Assembly: GCA_019449635.1 (NCBI GenBank)
Contig: JAGRPI010000018.1
Span: 124,001-188,000 of the forward strand
Origin: Candidatus Ferrigenium bremense
GTDB lineage: Bacteria; Pseudomonadota; Gammaproteobacteria; Burkholderiales; Gallionellaceae
DNA length: 64,000 nucleotides
Reading direction: 5' to 3'
The notes under the pieces were generated by a model. That model was not told the DNA's origin and made no database searches. It was given only the letters and a program-made list of their open reading frames with translations. The translations under genes and the position numbers were made by a program. Below are positions 1 to 8,509 of the stretch, in pieces (the stretch's first letter is position 1; each line of letters opens with the position of its first letter).

Positions 1-1056
1 CTGCTGCTGGTCGGCATCGGGCTGGCAATCATCTTCCATGTCTACGGCAAGGATGCGCTGGCGGCCTTGTCACTCACCGCGGCGCTGTACCACAGTCTGA
101 ATCACACCTTCTTCAAGAGCCTGCTGTTCATCGGCACGGGTGCTATCCTGCATGCGACCGGCGAACGCAACATGGGGCGCCTCGGCGGACTGATCCACAA
201 GATGCCGTGGGCCGCGGCGCTGATGCTGGTCGGAGTGCTGGCCATCGCCGGGTTGCCGCCCCTCAACGGTTTCGTCTCGGAATGGCTGCTGCTGCAGGCT
301 TTCCTGCTGTCGCCGGGCCTGCCGAACAGCTACATCAACATGCTGATCCCGGTGGCGGCGGCGGTGATCGCGCTGGCTGCCGCGCTGGCCGCCTATGTGA
401 TGGTGAAATTCTACGGGATCATTTTTCTCGGCCAGCCGCGCGAGCAGGCCCTGGAGCATGCGCACGATGCCGGTATCTGGGAGCGCATCGGGCTGGGCTG
501 GCTGGCGTTCGGTTGCGTGGTGCTCGGGTTGGCGCCGGTTGCGGTGGTTCAGCAGCTCGACATGGTCACGCAGATGCTGATCGGGGAGGGGCTCGGCAAT
601 GCAGCCGGTGGCTGGCTGTTCCTCACCCCGGTGGATACCGAGCGCGCCAGCTACAGCCCGGTGTTCTTCCTGATGGCGGTGCTGGGCGTGATGCTGGTGA
701 CCGTATTGGTGGTGCATCGTTTCTATCATGGCCGGCTGCGCCGCGGTCCGGCTTGGGACTGCGGTTTCCCGGCGCAGACCGCGCGCATGCAGGATACTGC
801 CGAGGGGTTCGGCCAGCCGATCAGGCGCATCTTCGAGCCGTTCTTCAAGATTGAAAGCGAGTTGCCGGGCGCGTTCGATACCCACCCGCGCTATCACGGC
901 CGCAGCGACGACCGCATCTGGTTTTTCTTCTATCTGCCGATCAAGCGGATCACCGAAAGACTGTCGTCCTGGGCGGCGTTGTTGCAGCACGGACGCATCC
1001 ATTTGTACCTGAGTTATACCTTTGTCACGCTGGTCGTGTTGTTGGCGTTCGTGTGA
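1..1056 (+). CDS. hyfB: HyfB/NuoL-like proton-translocating membrane subunit (5' end outside window)
   Basis: C-terminal part of an antiporter-like membrane subunit of a group-4-hydrogenase/complex-I-type complex in the inner membrane. The frame is open from base 1, so the true start lies upstream. The visible 351 residues carry the family signature YHSLNHTFFKSLLF, with channel His and Lys residues, then IAGLPPLNGFVSEWLL, followed by several further hydrophobic segments and a soluble tail. By family knowledge such subunits move protons or Na+. The stop overlaps the next start, and the gene heads a B-C-E-F-G-I series, which supports a single operon. HyfB, rather than NuoL or MrpA, is chosen from the gene order. 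The family is secure; what it pumps is unknown. Confidence 0.88.
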   Translation: MLLVGIGLAIIFHVYGKDALAALSLTAALYHSLNHTFFKSLLFIGTGAILHATGERNMGRLGGLIHKMPWAAALMLVGVLAIAGLPPLNGFVSEWLLLQAFLLSPGLPNSYINMLIPVAAAVIALAAALAAYVMVKFYGIIFLGQPREQALEHAHDAGIWERIGLGWLAFGCVVLGLAPVAVVQQLDMVTQMLIGEGLGNAAGGWLFLTPVDTERASYSPVFFLMAVLGVMLVTVLVVHRFYHGRLRRGPAWDCGFPAQTARMQDTAEGFGQPIRRIFEPFFKIESELPGAFDTHPRYHGRSDDRIWFFFYLPIKRITERLSSWAALLQHGRIHLYLSYTFVTLVVLLAFV

Positions 1057-2015
1057 TGGAAAACACAAATCCGACTCTCGGCATCCTGTTCCAGCTCTAC
1101 CAGTCGCTGCTGGTCGTGCTGCTCGCGCCGCTGCTGACGGGATGGGTGAACCAGTGCCGCGCCTGGCTGCAGAACCGCTCCGGCCCCGGCCTGTTGCAGC
1201 CCTTCCGTACGCTGCGCAAGCTGTTCCACAAGGATGCGGTCATCGCCCATAACGCTTCGCCGCTGTTCCGCGTCACGCCCTATATCCTGTTCGGCTGCAT
1301 GTGGCTGGCCGCGGCGATCATTCCCATCATCGCGGTGGACTTGCCGTTCTCGCCCGCCGCCGACGTGATCGCGCTGGTCGGCGTGTTTGCGCTGGCACGG
1401 ATGTTCATCGCGCTCGCCGCGATGGATATCGGCACCGCGTTCGGTTCGCTCGGCGCACGGCGCGAAATGCTGGTGTCGTTTCTCGCCGAACCGGCGTTGC
1501 TGATGGTGCTCTTCAGCGCTTCGCTGATCAGCCATTCGACACAGTTGCCGCGCATCGTGGAAGTGCTGGCGCATCAGCAATTCGTGCTGTACCCCAGCCT
1601 CGCTTTCGCCGCGCTGGCTTTCGTGATCGTACTATTGGCCGAGAATGCGCGCATCCCGGTGGATAACCCAAGCACGCACCTGGAACTGACCATGATCCAC
1701 GAGGCGATGATCCTGGAATATTCGGCGCGCCATCTGGCGCTGATCGAATGGGCAGGCAGTCTCAAGCTGTTCGCCTATATCTCGCTCGGCATCGCCCTGT
1801 TCTTTCCGCACGGCATCGCCGAGGTGGGCAACTGGGGCGCAGTGCCGGCGGCCATCCTCGCGCTGCTGGGGAAGTTGCTGTTGGCCGGTGCCGGGCTGGC
1901 CTTGCTGGAGACGCTGCTCGCCAAGATGCGCATCTTCCGCGCACCGGAGTTTCTGGGCACCGCATTCCTGCTGGCGGTGCTGGGGTTGTTGATCCACTTT
2001 TTATTGGGCGCGTGA
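1056..2015 (+). CDS. hyfC: HyfC/NuoH-like membrane subunit
   Basis: A 319-residue integral membrane protein of the HyfC/HycD/NuoH family, which anchors the peripheral arm of complex-I-like and group 4 hydrogenase complexes. The diagnostic stretch ENARIPVDNPSTHLELTM and IHEAMILEYS is present near residues 195-230, along with an N-terminal RSGPGLLQPF motif. At least seven hydrophobic segments can be read. The ATG at 1056 overlaps the TGA of the preceding gene; a GTG one codon earlier is possible. Length is normal for HyfC. Tight packing with its neighbours implies co-translation and co-assembly. Confidence 0.92.
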   Translation: MENTNPTLGILFQLYQSLLVVLLAPLLTGWVNQCRAWLQNRSGPGLLQPFRTLRKLFHKDAVIAHNASPLFRVTPYILFGCMWLAAAIIPIIAVDLPFSPAADVIALVGVFALARMFIALAAMDIGTAFGSLGARREMLVSFLAEPALLMVLFSASLISHSTQLPRIVEVLAHQQFVLYPSLAFAALAFVIVLLAENARIPVDNPSTHLELTMIHEAMILEYSARHLALIEWAGSLKLFAYISLGIALFFPHGIAEVGNWGAVPAAILALLGKLLLAGAGLALLETLLAKMRIFRAPEFLGTAFLLAVLGLLIHFLLGA

Positions 2016-2016
2016 T

Positions 2017-2679
2017 ATGCCGATGACTTACACCGTCCAGTTCATCAACCTGCTCGCGGCAATCCTGCTGCTCATTGTGTTCGCGATGCTGTCGCAGCGG
2101 CGCATCCTGTCGCTGATCAACCTGTTCGCCTGGCAGGGGCTGGTGTTGTCGGTCAGCACCTTCGTGGTGGCCTATTCGACGGTACAGCATCATCTGTATT
2201 ATTCCGCCGCGCTGACCCTGCTGCTGAAAGTACTGGTGCTGCCGTGGCTGCTGCATCGCCTGATCCGCAAACTGAACGTGAGGTGGGATGTCGAGACGCT
2301 GATCAACATTCCCACCACCATGCTGGTCGGCATCGCACTGGTGATTTTCTCCTTCAATCTGGCCACTCCCATCTCCGAGTTGTCCGAAAGCATCACCCGC
2401 GGCCTGATCGGTATCGCGCTGGCCAGCGTGCTGCTGTCGCTGCTGATGATGCTCACAAGGCGCAAGGCGATTTCGCAGGTGGTCGGCTTCCTGTCCATGG
2501 AAAACGGCCTGTTCTTCGCCGCGACCAGCGCCACGCACGGCATGCCGCTGGTAGTCGAGCTGGGTATCGCGCTGGACGTGCTGGTGGCCACCTTCATCTT
2601 CGGCATCTTCTTCTTCCAGATCCGCGAGACCTTCGACAGCCTGGACATCACCCACATGGAGAAACTCAAGGATGATTGA
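2017..2679 (+). CDS. hyfE: HyfE/NuoK-like membrane subunit
   Basis: A 220-residue, very hydrophobic protein in the position and of the length of HyfE, the NuoK-like subunit of hydrogenase-4-type complexes. It has about six or seven predicted helices. A conserved-looking block, VVGFLSMENGLFFAA near residues 155-170, carries the membrane Glu typical of NuoK-like subunits. It starts one base after the upstream stop and ends in an 8-base overlap with the next gene. The assignment rests mainly on hydropathy, length and gene order, since this subunit is poorly conserved in sequence. Confidence 0.85.
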   Translation: MPMTYTVQFINLLAAILLLIVFAMLSQRRILSLINLFAWQGLVLSVSTFVVAYSTVQHHLYYSAALTLLLKVLVLPWLLHRLIRKLNVRWDVETLINIPTTMLVGIALVIFSFNLATPISELSESITRGLIGIALASVLLSLLMMLTRRKAISQVVGFLSMENGLFFAATSATHGMPLVVELGIALDVLVATFIFGIFFFQIRETFDSLDITHMEKLKDD

Positions 2680-4129
2680 CCTGCAGCTTACCGCGTTGCT
2701 GCTGGCCCCATTGCTGGGCGGCCTGCTGCTGACCCTGTTCGGCTCGCGCAACTGGGCGGCGGAGCTGAATTCGCTGATGAGTTTCTGCACCTTCGCCGCA
2801 GCGGTGGCGCTGACCGTGCGCGTGGTCGAAGCCGGGCCGCAGGTCGCGTTCAACGAACAGTTCTTCATCGACCAGTTCAACGTGTTCCTGGTTGCGCTGA
2901 CGGCCTTCATCGCGTTCACCACTTCGCTGTTCTCGCGCCCCTACATGCGCATCGAGCAGGATCACGGCAGGCTCAGTACGCCGATGCTGCACCTCTACTA
3001 CAGCATGTACCAGCTCTTCACCCTCGCGATGCTGGTCGCGCTGACCGCCAACAACATGGGCATCATCTGGGTGGCGATGGAAGCGGCCACGCTGACCACG
3101 GTGCTGCTGGTCAGCCTGTATCGCACTCCCGCCAGCCTCGAGGCGGCGTGGAAATATTTCATCCTGTGCGGCGTGGGCATCGCGCTCGCGCTGTTCGGCA
3201 CCATCCTGCTGTATTTCGCTGCCGAGCGCGTGCTCGGCCAGGGCGGCACCGCCCTGCTGTGGACACACCTCAACGAGGTCAAGGGCGAGCTGGAGCCCAC
3301 CGTGCTCAAGCTGGCGTTCATCTTCCTGCTGGTCGGCTACGGCACGAAGATCGGCCTGGTGCCGCTGCACAGCTGGCTGCCGGATGCGCATGCGGAAGGC
3401 CCCACGCCGGTTTCCGCGGTGCTTTCCGGTCTGCTGCTGAATGTCGCGCTGTGTGCGGTGATGCGCAGCAAGGTGCTGGTGGACGGCTCGCTGGAAACGC
3501 ATTTTGCGGGCAACCTGATGATGGGTTTCGGCCTGCTGTCGGTAGTGGTCGCCGCATTGTTCCTGTCGCGGCAGAAGGACATCAAGCGCATGTTCGCCTA
3601 TTCCTCGATCGAGCACATGGGATTGATCACGTTCTCCTTCGGCATGGGCGGGCCGGTGGCGACCTTCGCGGCGCTGTTGCATATGACCGTGCATTCGCTG
3701 ACCAAGTCGGCGATCTTCTTCGCGGTCGGACATGCGGTGCAGAAGGCCGGCACCCAGCAGATGGAGAATATCCGCGGCATGCTGCAGATCAGCCCGACAG
3801 TCGGCTGGGGGCTGATGCTCGGCACGTTCGCCATCCTCGGCATGCCGCCGTTCGGCGTGTTCGCCAGCGAATTTCTGATCATCACCACGGCGATGCACGA
3901 CCACCCGTGGACTACGCCGATACTACTGGCTGCGCTGGGTATCGCGTTCGCCGCTATTTTCGGCAGGGTGCAGCCGATCGTGTTTGGCGAGACCACTGCG
4001 CGCCGCCTGCCGCACCCGCCCGCCCTGCTGCCGGTGTTCGCGCACTTGCTGCTGGTGCTGATCCTCGGGCTGTATATGCCGCCCTATCTGGCCAACTGGT
4101 ATCGCCAAGCGGCGGCTTTGCTGGGGTAA
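2672..4129 (+). CDS. hyfF: HyfF/NuoM-N-like proton-translocating membrane subunit
   Basis: A 485-residue antiporter-like subunit, the second ion-pumping module of this complex besides HyfB. It carries GLVPLHSWLPDAHAEGPTPV near residues 230-250, KRMFAYSSIEHMG near 307-320, and LGMPPFGVFASEFL near 388-402. These contain the conserved Lys, His and Glu of the proton channel, and about 14 hydrophobic segments are present. The start overlaps hyfE by 8 bases, so translational coupling is likely. Two antiporter-like subunits in one operon are typical of hydrogenase-4-type complexes; hydrogenase-3 (Hyc) has only one. Confidence 0.92.
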   Translation: MIDLQLTALLLAPLLGGLLLTLFGSRNWAAELNSLMSFCTFAAAVALTVRVVEAGPQVAFNEQFFIDQFNVFLVALTAFIAFTTSLFSRPYMRIEQDHGRLSTPMLHLYYSMYQLFTLAMLVALTANNMGIIWVAMEAATLTTVLLVSLYRTPASLEAAWKYFILCGVGIALALFGTILLYFAAERVLGQGGTALLWTHLNEVKGELEPTVLKLAFIFLLVGYGTKIGLVPLHSWLPDAHAEGPTPVSAVLSGLLLNVALCAVMRSKVLVDGSLETHFAGNLMMGFGLLSVVVAALFLSRQKDIKRMFAYSSIEHMGLITFSFGMGGPVATFAALLHMTVHSLTKSAIFFAVGHAVQKAGTQQMENIRGMLQISPTVGWGLMLGTFAILGMPPFGVFASEFLIITTAMHDHPWTTPILLAALGIAFAAIFGRVQPIVFGETTARRLPHPPALLPVFAHLLLVLILGLYMPPYLANWYRQAAALLG

Positions 4130-4132
4130 GCC

Positions 4133-5701
4133 ATGCCGATCGCCCACCCCAATCTGCATCTGACCCGGCTGGGCGGCGCGATTCCCGCATGGCTGGGCGA
4201 GATCGAGCCGGACGATCTGCTGCCGGTCTGCCGGAACGTGTCCGACGGCGGCGGGCGGCTGGTGGCATTGTGGGGCAGCGATGCGCGCGGCGATGTTGGC
4301 GTACGGGGCAACGGTTTCGTGCTGCACGTCGCGCTGGTCAACGAATCCGGCCTGATCTGTTTAAGCATGGCGCTGGACGCCGGGCAGCCCGCCTATCCGG
4401 ACATCAGCCGGGTTTTTCCGGCGGCCGGCCGGATGCAGCGCGCGACCTATGACCTGCTCGGTATCTATGCGCACGAAGGCCACGATCACCGCAAATGGCT
4501 GCGCCACGGTGCGTGGCACGGCTTTCCGCTGCGCAAGGATTTCGATGCCGCGCAGAGCCGTACGGATGAGCCGGATGCCTATCCGTTCGTGCAGGTCGAA
4601 GGACAGGGGGTGCATGAGATTCCGGTGGGGCCGGTGCATGCCGGCACCATCGAGCCGGGGCACTTCCGTTTTTCCGTGGTCGGCGAAAAAGTGTTGCGTC
4701 TTGAAGAACGTCTGGGCTATACGCACAAGGGCATCGAGAAACGCTTCGAGAGCCTGACCTTGCAGCAGGGCGCGAAACTTGCGGGGCGGGTGAGCGGCGA
4801 CAGCACCGTCGCCTATGCCTGGGCGTATGCGATGGCCGCCGAGAGCATCGCCGCCGTGAAGCCGCCGGAGCGTGCCTTGTGGCTGCGCGCGCTGTTCCTG
4901 GAGCGCGAGCGCATCGCCAATCACCTGGGCGATCTCGGTTACCTTGGCAACGACGTCGCGCTGGCGTTCGGTTTTGCGCAGTTCTGGATATTGAAAGAAC
5001 AAGTGCTGCGCAACAATGCCGCGTTGTTCGGGCATCGCTACCTGATGGACAAGATCATGCCGGGCGGCGTCGCTGCAGACCTGGCGGAATCGGGCAAGCA
5101 AACGCTGCGCGACGAATGCGCCATGCTGGAACGCGAAGTGCGCCTGTTGCGCGGCATCTACGAGGAACATGCCGGGATGCAGGATCGCTTCATCGCGGCC
5201 GGGCGCGTCGAGCCGAAGCTGGCCGCACAGCTCGGCTTGTGCGGACTGGCCGGGCGCGCCAGCGCGCAGGCCTGGGATGCGCGCGTGCAGTTTCCCTGCG
5301 CGCCCTATGACAGGTTGGATGTGCAGATGGCGACCTACCGCAACGGCGATGTGGCGGCGCGCGTCATCGTGCGTTTCGATGAGCTGTTCGAATCGTTGCG
5401 CCTGCAGCGCGAGATTCTGGGCCGTCTCGCACATGAAGGCGCCCAGGAGGATGCCCGGCCGGAGCCGCTGGAAAAATTACCCGGCAACGGCTTCGGCGTG
5501 GGCATGGTGGAAGGCTGGCGCGGCGAAGTGCTGGTGGCGATCCACACCGGTGCGGACGGCAAGCTCGCGCGCGTCCATCCGCATGATCCGTCCTGGCAGA
5601 ATTGGCCGGCGCTGGAACATGCCGTGCTGGGCAACATCGTGCCGGATTTTCCGCTCATCAACAAATCGTTCAATCTCAGCTATTCGGGACAGGATCTGTA
5701 A
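4133..5701 (+). CDS. hyfG: HyfG-like fused NuoC/NuoD large subunit lacking NiFe-binding cysteines
   Basis: A 522-residue fusion of a NuoC-like domain (about residues 1-150) and a NuoD/hydrogenase large-subunit domain (about 155-522). The block RLEERLGYTHKGIEKR at 189-204 fixes the family. Active group 4 hydrogenases have RxCGxC shortly after this block; here the aligned residues read GRVSGDST (218-225), with no cysteine. At the C-terminus the usual DPCxxC is replaced by PDFPLINKSF with no cysteine. The protein therefore should not bind a NiFe centre, and no maturation protease site is expected. It matches the hydrogenase-related (Ehr-type) complexes that sit between complex I and hydrogenases. 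The reaction is unknown. Confidence 0.93.
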   Translation: MPIAHPNLHLTRLGGAIPAWLGEIEPDDLLPVCRNVSDGGGRLVALWGSDARGDVGVRGNGFVLHVALVNESGLICLSMALDAGQPAYPDISRVFPAAGRMQRATYDLLGIYAHEGHDHRKWLRHGAWHGFPLRKDFDAAQSRTDEPDAYPFVQVEGQGVHEIPVGPVHAGTIEPGHFRFSVVGEKVLRLEERLGYTHKGIEKRFESLTLQQGAKLAGRVSGDSTVAYAWAYAMAAESIAAVKPPERALWLRALFLERERIANHLGDLGYLGNDVALAFGFAQFWILKEQVLRNNAALFGHRYLMDKIMPGGVAADLAESGKQTLRDECAMLEREVRLLRGIYEEHAGMQDRFIAAGRVEPKLAAQLGLCGLAGRASAQAWDARVQFPCAPYDRLDVQMATYRNGDVAARVIVRFDELFESLRLQREILGRLAHEGAQEDARPEPLEKLPGNGFGVGMVEGWRGEVLVAIHTGADGKLARVHPHDPSWQNWPALEHAVLGNIVPDFPLINKSFNLSYSGQDL

Positions 5702-6243
5702 TGTATCAACTCGTCAGGCAGGTCATCAAAACAGGCATCAAGACCGAAGCTGCGCCGCAGCCGGACGAGGCGCTGCGCGCCGGGCCGCAGCGGCTGCAGG
5801 AGGAGATCCTGCACGTGTTCGGCAGCGCCCTGAGCATACGCCATGTGGATGCCGGATCATGCAATGCCTGCGAACTGGAGATCCATGCGGTCAGCAACGC
5901 CTACTACAACATCGAGGGCCTGGGTATCAAGTTCGTTGCCAGTCCGCGCCATGCCGATCTGTTGCTGGTCACCGGGCCAGTGTCGCGGCATATGCTGACC
6001 GCGCTCAAGCGCACCTATGACGCCACGCCGGAGCCCAAGCTGGTGGTGGCGATCGGCGATTGCGCCTGCGATGGCGGCATCTTTTCTTCAAATTGCGCCG
6101 GAGGCGGGGGCGAGAGCTACGCCAGTTGCGGGAAGGTTTCCAACGTCATTCCGGTGGATGTGTTGGTGAACGGCTGCCCGCCCACGCCGACGGCGATCCT
6201 GCAAGGCATCCTCACCGCCATCAGCGCGCCGAAGCAAAAGTGA
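5701..6243 (+). CDS. hyfI: HyfI/NuoB-like small subunit with proximal 4Fe-4S ligands
   Basis: A 180-residue small subunit of the HyfI/HycG/NuoB family that would carry the iron-sulfur cluster nearest the large-subunit cavity. The ligands are visible: C54 and C57 in GSCNACELE, C121 in GDCACDGG and C159 in VNGCPPTP. The spaced CxxC is of hydrogenase type; NuoB has adjacent cysteines. The ATG at 5701 shares one base with the hyfG stop. An upstream in-frame start would run through hyfG and is rejected. No ferredoxin-like HyfH gene lies between G and I, and the operon ends here. An intact cluster beside a metal-free large subunit suggests an electron-transfer role. Confidence 0.93.
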   Translation: MYQLVRQVIKTGIKTEAAPQPDEALRAGPQRLQEEILHVFGSALSIRHVDAGSCNACELEIHAVSNAYYNIEGLGIKFVASPRHADLLLVTGPVSRHMLTALKRTYDATPEPKLVVAIGDCACDGGIFSSNCAGGGGESYASCGKVSNVIPVDVLVNGCPPTPTAILQGILTAISAPKQK

Positions 6244-6280
6244 TAATCGCAAGCAGATTGATTCCAAAAAATCCCGGATG

Positions 6281-6342
6281 AGCCACAGATGAACACGGAT
6301 GAATGATGATTTATCCGTGCTTATCCGTGTAAATCTGTGGCT
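6281..6342. repeat. AGCCAC-GGAT family hairpin repeat, copy 1
   Basis: Imperfect palindrome between hyfI and the convergent ctaA. The left arm AGCCACAGATGAACACGGAT pairs with a right arm ending ATCCGTGTAAATCTGTGGCT. Related copies lie at 8369, 23592 and 58275, with diverged relatives at 21888 and 41132. It could act as a bidirectional terminator here, but has no clear U-tract. Confidence 0.85.
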
Positions 6343-6362
6343 AAGCAAAGCTTCTGGTGGAT

Positions 6363-7433
6363 TTATCTGGCGAGCCGGACCTTGTAATTCAGCATGACCA
6401 GCAGCATCACGAGAAGTGCCGCGCCGCCGTTGTGGATCACCGCCAGCGCCAGCGGGAAATTCAGGAAAACGGTCAGGAAGCCGGTCGTGAATTGCAGCGC
6501 GATCCCGGCCAGCAGCCAGCGCGCGGTCTTTTCTAGTCCGTCGATCTTGCGGGCCTTGAGCGCCAGCCAGGCGACCAGCGCGATCACGGCAAAGGCGAAT
6601 AAGCGGTGCGTCCAGTGGATCGCGGTCAAGGCCGGGAAAGGCAGGAATTCACCGCTGGCGGTCTTGCCCAGGTCGCGCCACAGCGCAAACCCGTGGGTGA
6701 AGTCCATCGCTGGCCACAGCATGCCCTGGCACAGCGGGAAATCCGTGCAGGCCAATGCCGCATAATTGCTGCTGACCCAGCCGCCGAGCGCGATCTGGAT
6801 CGTCAGCAATAGCGCCGCCAGCAGCGCCGGCAAGCGCAGCGCTGTCGCCGCTTGCGCCACCGGCGCATGATCGGTCTGGCGTGCGCCGAGCCAGGCCAGC
6901 AGCGCCAGAAGCGTCATGCCCAGCAGCAGATGGGTGGTTACGATGACCGGTTGCAGTTTCATCGTGACGGTCCATGCCCCGAAAGCGCCTTGCAGGCAGA
7001 CGAAACCGAACAAGGTCGTCGCGAACAGCGGCGCGAAGCGCGTCTCCTTGCGCTCCGCTTGCCGCCATTTGCGCCACGCGATCACCATGATCGAGATGAT
7101 CAGCACGCCGATAGCCATGGCCAGGTAGCGGTGGATCATTTCGATCCATGCCTTCATGACCGTCACCGGGCCGGTCGGCATCGCGGCTTCGGCGGCGCTG
7201 ATGTCCGCATGCGCCCGCATCGGGTCGGCCTGTCCGTAGCAGCCCGGCCAATCCGGGCAGCCGAGGCCGGAATCGGTCAGCCGGGTGAAGGCGCCGAACA
7301 TGATCAGGTCGAACGTCAGGAACAGGGTGACCCATACCAGTTTGCGGTACTTGTCCGGGTCGTTGGACACCCATACGATCGCCAGCGGCAGCATGGCCGC
7401 GATCAACCCGATGATGCCAAGCTGGATCAGCAT
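6363..7433 (-). CDS. ctaA: Heme A synthase, CtaA/COX15 family
   Basis: A 356-residue inner-membrane protein that oxidises the heme O methyl group to make heme A for aa3-type cytochrome oxidases. About eight hydrophobic helices occur in two similar halves. The heme-ligating histidines are in EMIHRYLA, VTTHLLLG, AIHWTHRLFA and VIHNGGAALL. An SGLGCPDWPGCYG loop with two Cys precedes helix 2, and a second Cys pair (ACTDFPLCQG) sits in the matching place of the second half. The gene stands apart from any visible oxidase operon. It implies an aerobic heme-copper oxidase elsewhere. The start ATG at 7433 has only a weak ribosome-binding site. Confidence 0.93.
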   Translation of the reverse strand: MLIQLGIIGLIAAMLPLAIVWVSNDPDKYRKLVWVTLFLTFDLIMFGAFTRLTDSGLGCPDWPGCYGQADPMRAHADISAAEAAMPTGPVTVMKAWIEMIHRYLAMAIGVLIISIMVIAWRKWRQAERKETRFAPLFATTLFGFVCLQGAFGAWTVTMKLQPVIVTTHLLLGMTLLALLAWLGARQTDHAPVAQAATALRLPALLAALLLTIQIALGGWVSSNYAALACTDFPLCQGMLWPAMDFTHGFALWRDLGKTASGEFLPFPALTAIHWTHRLFAFAVIALVAWLALKARKIDGLEKTARWLLAGIALQFTTGFLTVFLNFPLALAVIHNGGAALLVMLLVMLNYKVRLAR

Positions 7434-7532
7434 GATGGATATTCCGAATCAGGCAGCTGGGACCGCGGCAAGGTGCAGCCGGTACGCGAGTTTTTCAGCA
7501 GTTTCATAAGCAGTCGAATTCTGTTTTTGATC

Positions 7533-7609
7533 TGGCGCGCCCGACAGGAGTCGAACCTGTGACCCTTGGCTTCGGAAACCAATACTCTATCCAACTGAGC
7601 TACGGGCGC
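7533..7609 (-). tRNA. tRNA-Arg (anticodon CCG)
   Basis: A 77-base cloverleaf on the minus strand. The acceptor GCGCCCG pairs with CGGGCGC, followed by discriminator G and an encoded CCA. The D arm is AGCTCAGTTGGATAGAG. The anticodon stem TTGGT/GCCAA encloses TTCCGAA (anticodon CCG), and the T arm is ACAGGTTCGACTCCTGT. All stems pair. Confidence 0.97.
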
Positions 7610-7757
7610 GTTCTGTGAAGGCGCGCAGCATAACGGTTTTTGACCGGTTCGTCCATGCTGGCAACCCGCCTCCGTGCGGAACGGCGGGGGCGATGTTTGC
7701 GGCAATGCGGCGCAAAAGTGTTATCTTGTGCGCCTCTGAAAATGCCAGATTGTCAAC

Positions 7758-8351
7758 ATGCCTTCTTCCAGACCGGCCTCCCTGAACAAGCCGCGTTGCG
7801 CCTGGGCGGGCAGCGATGCGCTGTATCAGGCCTATCACGACGGCGAATGGGGTGCGCCGCTGCACGATGACCGGAGCCTGTTCGAATTCCTGATCCTGGA
7901 AGGTGCGCAGGCAGGCTTGAGCTGGATCACCATTTTGCGCAAGCGCGAAAATTATCGCGCCGCCTTCGATAATTTCGATGCGGCGCGCATTGCCCGTTAT
8001 GACGCGAATAAAATAGAATCGCTGCTGCAGGATGCGGGTATCGTGCGCAATCGCTTGAAATTGGAAGCCGCCGTCGTCAACGCGCAAAAATTCCTGGAGG
8101 TGCAGGAAGCGTCGGGCAGCTTCGACGCGTTCATCTGGCAGTTCGTCGAGGGCAAGCCCAGGCAGAACGCATGGCGCAGCCTCGCCGATGTGCCGGCCAG
8201 CACGCCGCAGTCGGATGCGATGAGCCGGGAACTGAAGCGGCGCGGCTTCAAGTTCGTAGGCACAACGATCTGCTACGCACTGATGCAGGCGACCGGCATG
8301 GTCAACGACCACACCATCAATTGTTTTCGGTATGAAGAGTTACGGAGATAA
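7758..8351 (+). CDS. tag: DNA-3-methyladenine glycosylase I
   Basis: A 197-residue base-excision repair enzyme that removes 3-methyladenine from alkylated DNA. The family features are RCAW and YHDGEWG near the N-terminus, the catalytic-pocket block LEGAQAGLSWITIL around residues 47-60, and NDHTINCF near the C-terminus. The Cys and His in RCAW, YHDGEW and NDHTINC fit the Zn site (two Cys, two His) of E. coli Tag. Length is normal. It stands alone between tRNA-Arg and dapF with no apparent operon partner. Confidence 0.95.
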   Translation: MPSSRPASLNKPRCAWAGSDALYQAYHDGEWGAPLHDDRSLFEFLILEGAQAGLSWITILRKRENYRAAFDNFDAARIARYDANKIESLLQDAGIVRNRLKLEAAVVNAQKFLEVQEASGSFDAFIWQFVEGKPRQNAWRSLADVPASTPQSDAMSRELKRRGFKFVGTTICYALMQATGMVNDHTINCFRYEELRR

Positions 8352-8368
8352 ACCTGGAAATGCAATTG

Positions 8369-8495
8369 AGCCGCGGATTCACACGGATAAACACGGATGA
8401 AACCTCGCATTGGGAGAAATTGGCAACCCATTCTGAAGTTCAGAAAAACTGCGGAGACATTATTCATCTGTGTCAATCCGTGTCCATCCGTGGCT
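8369..8495. repeat. AGCCAC-GGAT family hairpin repeat, copy 2
   Basis: Fills most of the tag-dapF gap. The left arm AGCCGCGGATTCACACGGAT and the right arm ending ATCCGTGTCCATCCGTGGCT form an imperfect stem around about 75 bases of unique centre. It ends about 15 bases before the dapF start, so it lies in the dapF leader. Confidence 0.85.
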
Positions 8496-8509
8496 AACTG
8501 AGGCTTGAA

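Noticed and set aside
4361-5434. Long open frames opposite real genes (for example 4361-5434, 15942-17369, 26147-27583)
   Set aside because: They lie antisense to clearly identified genes and are His/Arg/Gln-rich in the manner of GC-rich shadow frames. No motifs or start signals support them.
4133-5701. Functional NiFe hydrogenase
   Set aside because: Overall similarity to HyfG is clear, but both CxxC motifs that bind the NiFe centre are absent, and no hyp maturation genes are seen.
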